Position numbers and translations under genes: made by a program. Positions 1-8,939 of a DNA stretch of 64,000 nt are shown here, in pieces (position 1 is the first letter of the stretch; each line of letters opens with the position of its first letter). Source of the stretch: Luteimonas panaciterrae (GTDB lineage Bacteria > Pseudomonadota > Gammaproteobacteria > Xanthomonadales > Xanthomonadaceae); contig NZ_JAJAVH010000007.1 in the NCBI RefSeq assembly GCF_020511115.1, positions 62,001-126,000 on the forward strand. Reading direction: 5' to 3'. The notes beneath the pieces are model-generated. The model did not search any database. It was not told the origin of the DNA and was given only the letters and a program-made list of their open reading frames with translations.

Positions 1-92
1 TGCTGCATCGTCTCCCAGTCGGAGCGCGAGCCCATGACGAGGCCGACGAGCGGCGCGGCGGCGTTGAGGGCAGCAGTGGGCTGGTCCGGCAT
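1..92 (-). CDS. purE: PurE, N5-carboxyaminoimidazole ribonucleotide mutase (5' end only)
   Basis: Reading the minus strand from an ATG at 92-90 gives about 30 codons before the window edge. After a short N-terminal tail they read VGLVMGSRSDWETMQ, the phosphate-binding N-terminus typical of class I PurE, with the GSxSDW motif. The enzyme shifts the carboxylate of N5-CAIR to C4 in de novo purine synthesis and normally works with PurK. The start fits because the family has only a short extension before the first beta strand. The gene diverges from the Trm112-like gene, so the roughly 70 bp between them should hold both promoters. Only the 5' end is visible, so length and downstream neighbours are unknown. 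Confidence 0.85.
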   Translation of the reverse strand, partial: MPDQPTAALNAAAPLVGLVMGSRSDWETMQ

Positions 93-160
93 TGGTCGTC
101 CCCAGTCGCAAAGACGTATTCTACCGGCCCCACGATGTAGATGGCTGTATCAATACCCCC

Positions 161-430
161 ATGGATCGCAAACTGCTCGACATCCTCGTCTGCCCGGCCA
201 CCCGCCAGTCGCTGTCCCTGCTCGACAAGGCCGGCCTGGACGCGCTCAACCGCACGATCGACGGCGGCGGCATCAAGCGGGCCGACGACAGCCTGCAGTC
301 CGAAGCGCTGCGTGAAGCCCTGGTGACGCGCGATCGCAAGCTCGTCTACCGCATCGACGACGGCATTCCGGTGCTGCTGGCCGAAGAAGGCATCGCGACC
401 GCGCAGGTCTCCGACTTCCCGAAGGCATGA
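161..430 (+). CDS. Trm112-like small protein
   Basis: 89 aa beginning MDRKLLDILVCPATRQSL, the opening of the Trm112/YcaR family, and ending with a segment like RKLVYRIDDGIPVLL, the characteristic C-terminal strand. Family members are about 60 aa; the extra length is a central insert around residues 30-60, as seen in some xanthomonad homologues. Only one cysteine of the possible zinc-binding set is present, so zinc binding is doubtful. In bacteria the function is not well established; eukaryotic Trm112 is a methyltransferase partner. The ATG at 161 was preferred over an in-frame TTG at 92 because it gives the family N-terminus. nadC follows 10 bp downstream and is probably co-transcribed. Confidence 0.8.
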   Translation: MDRKLLDILVCPATRQSLSLLDKAGLDALNRTIDGGGIKRADDSLQSEALREALVTRDRKLVYRIDDGIPVLLAEEGIATAQVSDFPKA

Positions 431-440
431 CCCAGACGAC

Positions 441-1319
441 ATGACGGCCGACGACAACCGCTTCGCTCCGCCGCCGGCCGCGATCGTCGAGGCCGACGTC
501 GCCCGCGCGCTCGCCGAGGACCTAGGCACCGGCGACGTCACCGCCGCGCTGCTGCCCGATCACGACGACATCGCCTATCTGCTCTGCAAGGAGGACGCCG
601 TGGTCTGCGGGCGTCCCTGGTTCGACGCCTGTCACCATGCGCTCGACCCGCGGGTAAAGATCGACTGGCGCGTGGCCGAAGGCGACCGCGTCGCCAAGGG
701 CACCGTGCTGGCCACGCTCGCCGGACGCGCCCGCAGCCTGGTCAGCGCCGAACGCACGTCGCTGAATTTCATGCAGACGCTTAGTGGCGTCGCCACCGTC
801 ACCGCGGCGTATGTCGAAGCCGTGCGCGGCACGCGGGCGAAGATCCTCGACACGCGCAAGACGATTCCGGGCCTGCGCCTCGCAGAGAAATACGCGGTGC
901 GCGTGGGTGGCGGCAGCAACCATCGCATCGGCCTGTTCGATGCCGTGATGCTGAAGGAAAACCACATCCGCGCCGCCGGTTCGCTCACGGCCGCGATCGA
1001 CAAGGCGCGCGAAGCGCAACCGACACTGCCGCTGATCGTGGAAGTGGAAACGCTGGTGCAGCTGCGGGAAGCGCTGCAGGCCGGCTGCACCCGTATCCTG
1101 ATCGACGATTTCGATGCGGCCACGCGACGTGAGGCGGTGCGGATCGCGGCGGAAGCGCCTTTCAACGGTTCGATTCCGCTGGAAGTTTCCGGCGGTGTCG
1201 ACCTGACCAGCATTCGCCCGGTCGCCGAGGACGGTGTCGACTGCATTTCGATCGGTGCATTGACCAAGCACGTGCACGCGATCGATCTGTCGCTAAAACT
1301 CGGCCCTCCACCCGGCTGA
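441..1319 (+). CDS. nadC: Nicotinate-nucleotide pyrophosphorylase (carboxylating), NadC
   Basis: 292 aa, the usual length for NadC. It carries the QPRTase N-terminal domain (about residues 25-110) and the barrel domain with RKTIPGLRLAEKYAV and GGGSNHRIGL, which form the quinolinate and PRPP site, followed by ENHI and a late SGG(V/I) segment. It converts quinolinate plus PRPP to nicotinate mononucleotide, CO2 and pyrophosphate, the third step of de novo NAD synthesis, in the cytoplasm. Start is ATG at 441, 10 bp after the Trm112-like gene; the DUF3301 gene starts 10 bp after the stop, so the three form a compact operon. Confidence 0.96.
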   Translation: MTADDNRFAPPPAAIVEADVARALAEDLGTGDVTAALLPDHDDIAYLLCKEDAVVCGRPWFDACHHALDPRVKIDWRVAEGDRVAKGTVLATLAGRARSLVSAERTSLNFMQTLSGVATVTAAYVEAVRGTRAKILDTRKTIPGLRLAEKYAVRVGGGSNHRIGLFDAVMLKENHIRAAGSLTAAIDKAREAQPTLPLIVEVETLVQLREALQAGCTRILIDDFDAATRREAVRIAAEAPFNGSIPLEVSGGVDLTSIRPVAEDGVDCISIGALTKHVHAIDLSLKLGPPPG

Positions 1320-1329
1320 GCCTGCCGAC

Positions 1330-1656
1330 ATGCCTACCCTGGTCATCCTCATGATCGTCGGCGCCGCCGCATTCGCGTACTGGAACGCGGCGCGCGCGGC
1401 GACCGAACGCGCCATCGAAGTCGGCCGCAACGCCTGCCGCGCCACCGGCGTGCAGTTGCTCGACCAGACCGTGCACGCCAACGGCCTGCGCCTGCGTCGC
1501 AACGAGGATGGGCGGCTCGGTTTCGAGCGCAGCTTCCGCTTCGAATATTCGTACGACGGGCAGGACCGCCATGTCGGCCGCCTGATTCTGCGCGGCGACG
1601 AGCTGGTCTACTTCAGCGGGCCGACGCAGGCGGAGAACGTGATCAGTCTCAACTGA
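1330..1656 (+). CDS. DUF3301 family protein
   Basis: 108 aa with one N-terminal hydrophobic helix (about residues 3-18) and a soluble remainder including RRNEDGRLGFERSFRFEYS and a C-terminal LVYFSGPTQAENVISLN. This pattern matches the DUF3301 family of small proteobacterial membrane-anchored proteins. Function is unknown. The topology suggests an inner-membrane anchor with a small domain on one side. It follows nadC by 10 bp in the same direction and ends convergently with sspB about 55 bp away. Confidence 0.75.
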   Translation: MPTLVILMIVGAAAFAYWNAARAATERAIEVGRNACRATGVQLLDQTVHANGLRLRRNEDGRLGFERSFRFEYSYDGQDRHVGRLILRGDELVYFSGPTQAENVISLN

Positions 1657-1710
1657 TCCGGGCGGCGTAAATTCTCAGGCTTCACACGGAATCGAAGCCG
1701 AACAAACCGA

Positions 1711-2175
1711 TTACTTCACCACGCGCAAATGCCCGCCACGACGCGGCGGCGGCGTCTCGTCATCATCCGGCGGGCCGTCGGCGATGTCGCTTTCACTTTC
1801 GGAGATCGGCATTTCTTCATCGCCCTGCGCGTCGCCGTTGCCGGGAATGTCTTCCGGCAGCGCCATCCCCTGCCCCGTCTCGCGCGCGTAGATCGCCAGC
1901 ACGGCGGAAATCGGCACCGCCACCGGATGGCTGACACCGCCGAAACGCGCGGTGAAGCGAATGCTCTCGTTGTCCATCTCGAGCATGGCGACAGCGCGCT
2001 CGGCGATGTTGAGCACCACCTTGCCTTCCTTCACCGTGTGCGCGGGCACGCGCACGCCGGGCTGGGTGGCATCGACGAGGACGTGCGGCGTCATGCCGTT
2101 GTCGATGATCCATTCGTACAGCGCCCGCAGCAGGTACGGACGATGGCTGGTCATCACGAGGGGCGCATCGCTCAT
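1711..2175 (-). CDS. sspB: ClpXP protease specificity-enhancing factor SspB
   Basis: 154 aa. The N-terminal domain (about residues 1-110) contains PYLLRALYEWIIDNGMTPH and an AVPISAVLAIYARETGQG strand-helix typical of SspB, the adaptor that delivers ssrA-tagged peptides to ClpXP. The C-terminal 40 residues are acidic and disordered, ending GGHLRVVK, which matches the XB motif that docks on the ClpX N-domain. It lies directly downstream of sspA on the minus strand, the conserved pairing in gammaproteobacteria, although a 140-bp gap with a REP-like repeat separates them. Confidence 0.93.
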   Translation of the reverse strand: MSDAPLVMTSHRPYLLRALYEWIIDNGMTPHVLVDATQPGVRVPAHTVKEGKVVLNIAERAVAMLEMDNESIRFTARFGGVSHPVAVPISAVLAIYARETGQGMALPEDIPGNGDAQGDEEMPISESESDIADGPPDDDETPPPRRGGHLRVVK

Positions 2176-2315
2176 GGCGCCAGTGTAAAGCCGGGAGTCG
2201 GAAATGGGGAATCCGGGCGAGTCAAAAACAACGGTGAAACAGGATTCGATTCTTGCCGGAATGACGATTTTCCGGCGAATCTTCTCTCGGTTTTAACGAT
2301 TCCAGATTCCGGGCT
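2176..2315. repeat. sspA-sspB intergenic region with REP-like hairpin
   Basis: The 140 bp between sspA stop and sspB start contain an imperfect inverted repeat at 2248-2281: GATTC, two bases, GCCGG, a 12-base loop, CCGGC, GAATC. The loop half carries GGAATGACGA, which resembles the core of the repeat at 28378-28409. On the sspA transcript it could fold and act as a processing site or attenuator that lowers sspB expression. The label REP-like rests only on the shape and on the shared core of these two copies. Confidence 0.5.
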
Positions 2316-2954
2316 TCACGCCGGGATTTCGCGCAGGCTCTTTTCCTGCGGTGTGAGGCTGCGCACGAATCCGGGATTGCGGAAGATGCGGTTGCCGTAG
2401 TCCTCGATCGCCTTGCCGTCCTTCGGCAGCGGGATGTCGAGCGATTGCAGGCGCCAGATGATCGGCGCCATCGCGCAGTCGGCGAGGCTCATTTCCGGAT
2501 TGAGGAAGAACTTGCTGGCCTTGAACAACGGAACCGCCGCGGTGAGCAGTTCTTTCAAGCGCTTGCGGCCGGCTTCGGCCTGCTGCTTGTTGCCGAGTTG
2601 GATCGCCTGCACCTGCGGCACCCAGTCGTGCTCGATGCGCAGCATCGCCAGGCGCAGGCGCGCGCGGGAAAGCGGATCGACCGGCATCAGCGGCGGATGC
2701 GGATAACGCTCGTCGAGGTATTCGCTGACCACGCTGGCCGCGTACAGGACGAGGTCGCGCTCGACCAGGGTCGGCACCGAGTGATAGGGGTTGAGGTCGA
2801 TCAGATCCTCCGGCGGACTCTGCGGGTCCACCGCGATCAGATCGTAGGTGACGCCCTTCGCGGCCAGTACCAGCCGGGCCCGATGGCACAACACGTCGTC
2901 GACAGAGGAAAACAGGGTCAGGGCATTACGCATACGCGGACTCGTCGCCATCAT
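2316..2954 (-). CDS. sspA: Stringent starvation protein A (GST-fold)
   Basis: 212 aa, the same length as E. coli SspA. The N-terminal thioredoxin-like domain contains LTLFSSVDDVLCHRARLVLA and NPYHSVPTLVERDLVLY; the helical C-terminal GST domain follows the YLDERYPHPPLMPV linker, diagnostic for SspA. It associates with RNA polymerase during stress. A tandem ATG at 2954/2951 follows a GGAG ribosome site 7-10 bases upstream; an in-frame start at 3053 was rejected because it would add an arginine-rich tail with no family match. It precedes sspB and follows the petABC operon in the same direction. Confidence 0.93.
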   Translation of the reverse strand: MMATSPRMRNALTLFSSVDDVLCHRARLVLAAKGVTYDLIAVDPQSPPEDLIDLNPYHSVPTLVERDLVLYAASVVSEYLDERYPHPPLMPVDPLSRARLRLAMLRIEHDWVPQVQAIQLGNKQQAEAGRKRLKELLTAAVPLFKASKFFLNPEMSLADCAMAPIIWRLQSLDIPLPKDGKAIEDYGNRIFRNPGFVRSLTPQEKSLREIPA

Positions 2955-3155
2955 GGGCATTCTCCAACGGCCGGAATCCGCCAGCCGTACCAACGCCGCC
3001 TGCCCCTCGCAGACGGTCGCCACGGTTCCCCCGGTCTGCGGATCCTTCCGCAAGAGTCCGCGCGCCCCGCCGCGCCGACGACGCGGCCGCGATGCGCGAA
3101 CTTTCCAAGAAGCGCCGCGTGGGGCGGCATTCCATTCCTGGAAACGCCCTTCACC

Positions 3156-3911
3156 TCAGTGCACGTCTTTCCAGTATTCCTTCTTCAAGAGCCAGGCGAG
3201 GAACGTGAAGAACGCCAGGAACAGGATCACCCAGACGCCAAGGCTCTGGCGCTTGAGCGCGGCGGGCTCGCCGGCGTACTCGAGGAAAGTGGTGATGTCG
3301 CGAACGGTCTGGTTGAACTCGACTTCGTTCTGCGTGCCCGGCTGCGCCAGCTCCAGATGCTCGACCGGCGCATCGCCGGCCGCATCCTTCTTGCCGTAGA
3401 CCGGACGCTGCAGGCCCTGCATTTCCCACAGCGGGTTGGGCATCGACGCGTTCGGGAACACGGTGTTGTTCCAGCCGAGCGGGCGCGACGGGTCCTGATA
3501 GAACGACTTCAGATAGGTGTAGATCCAGTCGCTGCCGCGCACGCGCGAGATCACGCTCAGATCCGGCGGCATCTTGCCGAACCACTGCTTGGCATGATCC
3601 TCGGTCAACGACACCTGGATCTGCTCGCCGAACTTGGCGCCGGTGAAGTTGAGGTTGTTCATCACCTCGTCCTCGGTCAGACCGAGATCGGTGGCGATGC
3701 GCGAGTAGCGCAGATACTTCAGCGAATGGCAGCCGGAGCAGTAGTTCATGTACAGCTTGGCGCCGCGCTGCAGCGATGCGCGATCGCCGATGTCGGTACC
3801 CGACTGCAGCAGGCCGCCGCCTTCCGAAGCGAAGGCCCCGAAGGAGATCAGCAGGCCGGCGGTGACAGCGGCGAATTTCCGGGCGAGATTCCGCATAGCG
3901 TTCTTAGTCAT
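3156..3911 (-). CDS. petC: Ubiquinol-cytochrome c reductase, cytochrome c1 subunit
   Basis: 251 aa. An N-terminal signal segment (about residues 6-30) is followed by the CXXCH haem-binding motif in MNYCSGCHSLKYLRYSR, the PPDLS segment that leads to the methionine-ligand region, and a C-terminal membrane anchor (WVILFLAFFTFLAWLL). It passes electrons from the Rieske centre to soluble cytochrome c at the periplasmic face of complex III. The ATG overlaps the last codons of petB by 8 bp, which indicates translational coupling. Third gene of the petABC operon. Confidence 0.96.
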   Translation of the reverse strand: MTKNAMRNLARKFAAVTAGLLISFGAFASEGGGLLQSGTDIGDRASLQRGAKLYMNYCSGCHSLKYLRYSRIATDLGLTEDEVMNNLNFTGAKFGEQIQVSLTEDHAKQWFGKMPPDLSVISRVRGSDWIYTYLKSFYQDPSRPLGWNNTVFPNASMPNPLWEMQGLQRPVYGKKDAAGDAPVEHLELAQPGTQNEVEFNQTVRDITTFLEYAGEPAALKRQSLGVWVILFLAFFTFLAWLLKKEYWKDVH

Positions 3912-5175
3912 GCATCGTCACCCGTTCCGGCACCGGCTTGGTCTTGTCCGCCTTGGTCCACAGCGGCATCGTGATGAAGAAAACGAAGTACAGGAACGTG
4001 AGGACGCGACCGATGATGGTCTCGACCGGATCGGTACCGGGACCAGCGCCGATCTTGCCCAGCCACACGAACGACACGGCGAAGATACCGAGCATCAGCC
4101 AGGACAGCTTGCCGCGCGACTTGAACGACCTCACCGGGCTCTTGTCCAGCCACGGCACCAGGAACAGCACCGCGATCGCCGCGAACATCACCAGCACGCC
4201 CCAGAGCTTGATGGCGAAGAACGACGGCACCACGCGCAACATCGCGTAGTACGGGGTGAAGTACCACACCGGCTTGATGTGCTCCGGCGTCACCAGACGG
4301 TTGGCCTCGGTGAAGTTGTCGTGCTCGAGGAACCAGCCGCCGAAGGTCGGCGCGAAGAAGATGATGAAGGCGGCGATGACCAGGAAGAAGCCGACGCCGA
4401 AGGTGTCCTTCACCGTGTAGTACGGATGGAACGGGATACCGTCGGCCGGCGCGGTCTTCGACCAGCGGTTGCCCTTCGGGCCGTGCTTGATATCGACGCC
4501 TTCCGGATTGTTGGAACCGACCTCGTGCAGCGCGCCCAGGTGCAGCACCACCAGCAGCAGCAGCACCAGCGGCAGCGCGATCACGTGCAGGGCGAAGAAG
4601 CGGTTGAGAGTGGCGTCGGCGGGCAGGTAGTCGCCCATGATCCATTCGGTCAGGCCGTTGCCGATCACCGGGATCGCGCCGAACAGCGAGATGATCACCT
4701 TCGCGCCCCAGAACGACATCTGGCCCCACGGCAGCACGTAGCCCATGAAGGCTTCGGCCATCAGCACCAGATAGATCAGCATGCCGAGAATCCACACCAG
4801 CTCGCGCGGCTTCTGATAGCTGCCGTACATCAGCCCGCGGAACATGTGCAGGTAGACGACGATGAAGAACAGCGAGGCGCCGGTGGAGTGCATGTAGCGG
4901 ATCAGCCAGCCCCACTCCACGTCGCGCATGATGTACTCGACCGAGGAGAAGGCTTCCGCCGCGCTCGGTTTGAAGTGCATCGTCAGGAAGATGCCGGTGA
5001 CGATCTGGTTGACCAGCACCAGCAGGGCCAGCGAGCCCATGTAGTACCAGAAGTTGAAGTTCTTCGGCGCGTAGTACTCGCTCATGTGCTTGCGGTACAT
5101 CGGCATCAATGCCGGCGCGCGCGCATTCACCCAGTCGAACACGTTGTTGGCGGTACGGACGATCACGTTCGACAT
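3904..5175 (-). CDS. petB: Ubiquinol-cytochrome c reductase, cytochrome b subunit
   Basis: 423 aa. It has the cytochrome b transmembrane core with haem-ligand histidines in MHSTGASLFFIVVYLHMFR and in FFALHVIALPLVLLLLVVLH, the PEWY-type quinol-site loop in the variant PVWYFTPYYA, and an additional C-terminal helix pair. It forms the membrane core of complex III and holds the Qo and Qi sites. It starts 3 bp after petA ends and overlaps petC, so the three subunits are one tight operon. Confidence 0.97.
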   Translation of the reverse strand: MSNVIVRTANNVFDWVNARAPALMPMYRKHMSEYYAPKNFNFWYYMGSLALLVLVNQIVTGIFLTMHFKPSAAEAFSSVEYIMRDVEWGWLIRYMHSTGASLFFIVVYLHMFRGLMYGSYQKPRELVWILGMLIYLVLMAEAFMGYVLPWGQMSFWGAKVIISLFGAIPVIGNGLTEWIMGDYLPADATLNRFFALHVIALPLVLLLLVVLHLGALHEVGSNNPEGVDIKHGPKGNRWSKTAPADGIPFHPYYTVKDTFGVGFFLVIAAFIIFFAPTFGGWFLEHDNFTEANRLVTPEHIKPVWYFTPYYAMLRVVPSFFAIKLWGVLVMFAAIAVLFLVPWLDKSPVRSFKSRGKLSWLMLGIFAVSFVWLGKIGAGPGTDPVETIIGRVLTFLYFVFFITMPLWTKADKTKPVPERVTMHD

Positions 5176-5178
5176 GGC

Positions 5179-5823
5179 TTACGCGGCCCCCTTGCCGTTC
5201 GAGGGATCAACGCCGATGACGATGGTGTTGTCGTCCTGGTAGTGGTGCGGCGGCACCAGCAGGTTGATCGGCGCCGGCACGCCCGCGAACACGCGGCCGG
5301 CCATGTCGAAGCGCGATTTGTGGCAGGGGCAGAAGTAGCCGCCCTTCCATTCCGGATCGAAGGGTTCCGGCCGGATTTCGGCCTTCAGCTCCGGCGCGCA
5401 GCCCAGATGAGTACACAGGCCGACCAGGACCGAGATTTCCGGCTTGATCGAGCGCAGCTCCGGGTTCGCCTCGCGGACGTACTCGGGCTGCTGATCCGTG
5501 GTCGACTTGGGATCGGCCAGGCGCGGATCGAGCGTCGGCAGGATGTCGAGCACCTGCTTGGAGCGCTTCACGATCCAGATCGGCTGACCACGCCATTCAT
5601 CGACCAGACGCTGGCCCTCGGCCAGCGCGGTGATGTCCACGGTAACGGGCGCGCCGGCCAATTTGGCGCGTTCGCTCGGATTCCAGGACTTGATGAACGG
5701 GACTGCGACGAACCCTGCACCAACAGCGCCCACCACAGCGGTGGTCGCGGTCAGGAAGCGGCGGCGGCCGTGATCGACCGTCCCTCCACCTTCACCAGGG
5801 TCAAGAACTGCTTCATTGGCCAT
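5179..5823 (-). CDS. petA: Ubiquinol-cytochrome c reductase, Rieske iron-sulfur subunit
   Basis: 214 aa. The N-terminus carries a twin-arginine motif (GRRRFLTATTAVVGAVG) that also serves as the membrane anchor. The Rieske 2Fe-2S ligands are in CTHLGCAPE and CPCHKSRFD; the second motif has K where CPCHGS is usual, a common variant. First gene of the petABC operon. The promoter should lie in the 160 bp between its start and the small membrane protein gene. Confidence 0.96.
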   Translation of the reverse strand: MANEAVLDPGEGGGTVDHGRRRFLTATTAVVGAVGAGFVAVPFIKSWNPSERAKLAGAPVTVDITALAEGQRLVDEWRGQPIWIVKRSKQVLDILPTLDPRLADPKSTTDQQPEYVREANPELRSIKPEISVLVGLCTHLGCAPELKAEIRPEPFDPEWKGGYFCPCHKSRFDMAGRVFAGVPAPINLLVPPHHYQDDNTIVIGVDPSNGKGAA

Positions 5824-5983
5824 CCGGCACTCCGCAAAACGTTCGGTAGCTGATACTTACTGGCTGCCGCGAGCCGGTTCCGACTCCGGAACGGCCGCAA
5901 AAGACGACAAAGTGTAACGGAACGCTGAATCGGCCGACAATGCTTCGGACCTTCGCGCGGGAATTCCGGCGCATCGCGACGGG

Positions 5984-6175
5984 TCAATCGCCCCCGCCTC
6001 CACCGCCGTCGCCACCATCCGAGCCGCCATCGCCGCCGGAAAACTCGAGGCGGCTGCTGTCGAAGACCAGGACGACGCCCAGCAGCAGCAACACCGCGCC
6101 GATTTCCCACGACGCCTGCGAGAACAAATAAAAACCACCCGCCACCGCGGCGAATCCGATCAGACGCCTGATCAT
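5984..6175 (-). CDS. Small membrane protein with Gly/Asp-rich tail
   Basis: 63 aa: two hydrophobic segments (IGFAAVAGGFYLF and IGAVLLLLGVVLVF) followed by a 20-residue tail made almost entirely of Gly, Asp and Ser. It is not a family I can name. The start is an ATG at 6175, 18 bp after the stop of the lytic transglycosylase gene on the same strand, so it may be translated from the same message. The low-complexity tail ends exactly at the stop codon and could be a surface or interaction segment. Confidence 0.55.
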   Translation of the reverse strand: MIRRLIGFAAVAGGFYLFSQASWEIGAVLLLLGVVLVFDSSRLEFSGGDGGSDGGDGGGGGGD

Positions 6176-6193
6176 TCCCCTCGCCCCGGTCGA

Positions 6194-7162
6194 TTACTGT
6201 TTGGTCAAACCGCCCCGATAGCGCTGCGCGAGGATGGCGACGCGCTGCACGTAGCGCTGGGTTTCGCTGTACGGCGGCACGCCGCCATAGCGGTCGACCG
6301 CGCCCTCGCCGGCGTTGTAGCCGGCCGCGGCCAGGGTGAGATCGCCGTTGAAGCGCTTCAGCAGCCAGGCCAGGTACTGCACGCCGCCCTGGATGTTCTG
6401 CGCGACATCGAAGGCATTGGAGACGCCGAAACGCCGCGCCGTCGCCGGCATCAGCTGCATCAGCCCCTGCGCGCCCACGCGCGAGAGCGCGCTCGGGTTG
6501 AACGCCGATTCGGCATGAATGATCGCGCGCACGACCGCCTCCTCCACACCGTACTGGCGCGCCGCGGCGCTGATTTCGGCGGCATAGGCGGAGGTGTTCA
6601 GGCTCAGCGTATTGAAGTTCACGCCCGGATCGGGAGCGCAGGCGAAGCAGGTCTCGATGAACTTGTAGCGGATGGTCCGCATCGCGGTGGCGCCGGCGAG
6701 CCCCTTGGGCGGCTTGCTGACGTAATGGCGCACGCCATCCTTGATATAGGAGTAGAGCTGGCCCTGGACGACCCGGGTCTGCCCCCGCTTCTGCAACGGA
6801 AGCGGTGCGGGAAGCGGGGCCGCGGAAGCGGGCGGCGCCGGAGACGCGGTCGCGCCGCCGCCCATGAACGTGGCTGGCGGGTTGGCGTCCAGATTCGCGG
6901 GCGAGCCCGGCACAGCATTCGAGGCGATGACGGCCCCGGCCGCCGGCGCGGGTGTGGCGACGGGCTTGGGCTCGATCGAAGCCGTCTTCCGGCGCGGACT
7001 CGGCGCCGCCGACGCGATCGCCTTGCAGGTCGCCCCAGGCACGCGCTTGCTGCCGTAGGTGAGGCCGGCGGCGCTTTCGCAGCGGTAGATGGTTCCGGCG
7101 GCAAAGGCCGGCGCGGCCGCAAGCAGCCACAGAATCGCCGACAGTCCCAGAGCCCCCTTCAT
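6194..7162 (-). CDS. Lytic transglycosylase with N-terminal DUF4124-like domain
   Basis: 322 aa with an N-terminal signal peptide (to about residue 22). A DUF4124-like segment ([20 protein letters not shown]) comes next, then a long Ala/Pro linker (about residues 50-120), then a C-terminal SLT domain. The SLT domain has the catalytic glutamate E218 in [14 protein letters not shown], the [10 protein letters not shown] motif and [11 protein letters not shown]. It should cleave murein glycan strands to anhydro-muropeptides in the periplasm. The ATG at 7162 was chosen because longer in-frame starts would place coding sequence ahead of the signal peptide. Divergent from miaB. Confidence 0.9.
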   Translation of the reverse strand: MKGALGLSAILWLLAAAPAFAAGTIYRCESAAGLTYGSKRVPGATCKAIASAAPSPRRKTASIEPKPVATPAPAAGAVIASNAVPGSPANLDANPPATFMGGGATASPAPPASAAPLPAPLPLQKRGQTRVVQGQLYSYIKDGVRHYVSKPPKGLAGATAMRTIRYKFIETCFACAPDPGVNFNTLSLNTSAYAAEISAAARQYGVEEAVVRAIIHAESAFNPSALSRVGAQGLMQLMPATARRFGVSNAFDVAQNIQGGVQYLAWLLKRFNGDLTLAAAGYNAGEGAVDRYGGVPPYSETQRYVQRVAILAQRYRGGLTKQ

Positions 7163-7331
7163 CCGGCCGAGTGTCCCGTGTTCGCCGCTGGTTGCCAAGT
7201 CCTTGATTGGTGAATGGAGCAGGCGGTCGCGGCTCGGGCGCCCGCATGGGTTCAAACCGGCGTCCTCCATGGGGATAATGGCCGCCCACCAGCTATCCGG
7301 CCCGGAATCACCTCCGCGCCCCGGAACCGCC

Positions 7332-8720
7332 ATGACTGAAACCCTCCTTACGGGCGCCGAGCCCGTTTCCGCAGCCTCCCCCGTTCCCTCCAAGGGCAAG
7401 CTGTTCATCCAGACCCACGGCTGCCAGATGAACGAGTACGACTCGGCCAAGATGGCCGACGTCCTCGCCGCCAGCGACGGGCTCGAACTCACCGACAACG
7501 TCGAGGAAGCCGACGTCGTCCTCGTCAACACCTGCTCGATCCGCGAAAAGGCGCAGGAGAAGGTATTCAGCCAGCTCGGCCGCTGGAAGCGCCTGAAAGC
7601 CGACGGCAAGCCGGTGATCATCGGCGTCGGCGGCTGCGTCGCCTCGCAGGAGGGCGATGCCATCGTCAAGCGCGCGCCCTACGTCGACCTGGTGTTCGGC
7701 CCGCAAACCCTGCACCGCCTGCCGGAACTGATCCGCGCCCGCCGCGTTTCCGGCCGGCCGCAGGTGGACATCAGCTTCCCCGAGATCGAGAAGTTCGACC
7801 GCCTGCCCGAGCCGCGCGCCGAAGGCCCGAGCGCCTTCGTCTCGATCATGGAAGGCTGCAGCAAGTACTGCAGCTTCTGCGTGGTGCCCTACACGCGCGG
7901 CGAGGAAGTCAGCAGGCCGTTCGAGGACGTGCTGGTCGAAGTGGCGCAGCTCGCCGCGAAGGGCGTGCGCGAAGTGAATCTGCTCGGGCAGAACGTCAAC
8001 GCATACCGCGGCCCTTACGGTGAAGGCGAAGTGGCTGATCTCGGCCTGCTGATCCGCGCCATCGCCGAGATCGAAGGCATCGGCCGCATCCGCTTCACCA
8101 CCTCGCATCCGCTGGAATTCTCCGATTCGCTGATCGAGGCCTACCGCGACGTGCCGCAGCTGGCCAATTACCTGCACCTGCCCGTGCAGTCCGGCAGCGA
8201 CCGCATCCTCGCGGCGATGAAGCGCGGCTACACCGCGCTCGAATTCAAGCAGAAGCTCCGCAAGCTGCGCGCGGTGCGGCCGGACATCTCGATCTCCTCC
8301 GACTTCATCGTCGGTTTCCCCGGCGAGACCGAGGCCGATTTCGAGAAGACCATGAAACTGATCGAGGACGTCGGCTTCGACCAGTCCTTCTCCTTCATCT
8401 ACTCGCGTCGTCCCGGCACGCCCGCGGCCGATCTCGAGGACAACGTCTCCGATACCGAGAAGCACGCGCGCCTGTCGCGCCTGCAGGCACACATCAACGA
8501 CTATTCCGCCGGCATCTCGCGCACGATGGTCGGCAGCGTGCAATCGGTATTGGTGGAAGGCCCGTCGAAGAAGAATCCGAACGAACTCACCGGCAAGACC
8601 GAGAACATGCGCTCGGTGAATTTTCCCGCACCCGCGCGGCTGGTCGGTCAGTTCGTCGATGTGGTCATCACCGAGGCATTGACCAATTCGCTGCGTGGTC
8701 GCATCGCAACGATCGCATAA
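7332..8720 (+). CDS. miaB: tRNA-2-methylthio-N6-dimethylallyladenosine synthase MiaB
   Basis: 462 aa. The UPF0004 N-terminal domain has the cluster cysteines in [20 protein letters not shown] and GGCVASQEG. The radical-SAM domain has [15 protein letters not shown] (CxxxCxxC), and a C-terminal TRAM domain starts near residue 395. It installs the 2-methylthio group on i6A37 of tRNAs reading UNN codons. ATG 7332 gives the family N-terminus after a short variable leader; the reading frame stays open upstream but there it overlaps the divergent transglycosylase gene. Confidence 0.97.
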   Translation: MTETLLTGAEPVSAASPVPSKGKLFIQTHGCQMNEYDSAKMADVLAASDGLELTDNVEEADVVLVNTCSIREKAQEKVFSQLGRWKRLKADGKPVIIGVGGCVASQEGDAIVKRAPYVDLVFGPQTLHRLPELIRARRVSGRPQVDISFPEIEKFDRLPEPRAEGPSAFVSIMEGCSKYCSFCVVPYTRGEEVSRPFEDVLVEVAQLAAKGVREVNLLGQNVNAYRGPYGEGEVADLGLLIRAIAEIEGIGRIRFTTSHPLEFSDSLIEAYRDVPQLANYLHLPVQSGSDRILAAMKRGYTALEFKQKLRKLRAVRPDISISSDFIVGFPGETEADFEKTMKLIEDVGFDQSFSFIYSRRPGTPAADLEDNVSDTEKHARLSRLQAHINDYSAGISRTMVGSVQSVLVEGPSKKNPNELTGKTENMRSVNFPAPARLVGQFVDVVITEALTNSLRGRIATIA

Positions 8721-8939
8721 ACCGCTGCGACACGACCTAAGCCTCTACACATTCTTTCTCTTCACGGAGAAGAGCCCTTTAGTAAGGGGGCGCGGCGAAG
8801 CCGCAGGATTTGGAAGCAATGCGCTGGGGCCCAAAGCTTGCTTCCACCAACTTTGGGGTTTCATCTGGCGCCTCGCCAGATGAAACGCGCTGCGCTGCAG
8901 CGAGGCTTCATCGCGCATCTGCGCTATGGTTCCGCCCCG
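8721..8939. other. Folded intergenic region upstream of ECF sigma gene
   Basis: 219 bp without a supported gene. It holds five successive inverted repeats. They are CTCTTC/GAAGAG (8758-8774), CCCTT/AAGGG (8775-8788), GCGGC/GCCGC (8792-8804), GAAGCAA/TTGCTTC (8813-8844) and a perfect 13-bp stem with a 3-base loop at 8858-8886. An alternative pairing CCCAAAG (8830-8836) with CTTTGGG (8851-8857) competes with the fourth stem. None is followed by a T-run, so the block could be a terminator set for miaB, a structured leader for the sigma gene, or an intergenic repeat. Confidence 0.6.

Noticed and set aside
3748-5853. 701-codon open frame antisense to petB/petA
   Set aside because: It is the shadow of conserved cytochrome b and Rieske genes in GC-rich DNA; composition is His/Arg/Glu-rich without signal, domain or ribosome site.
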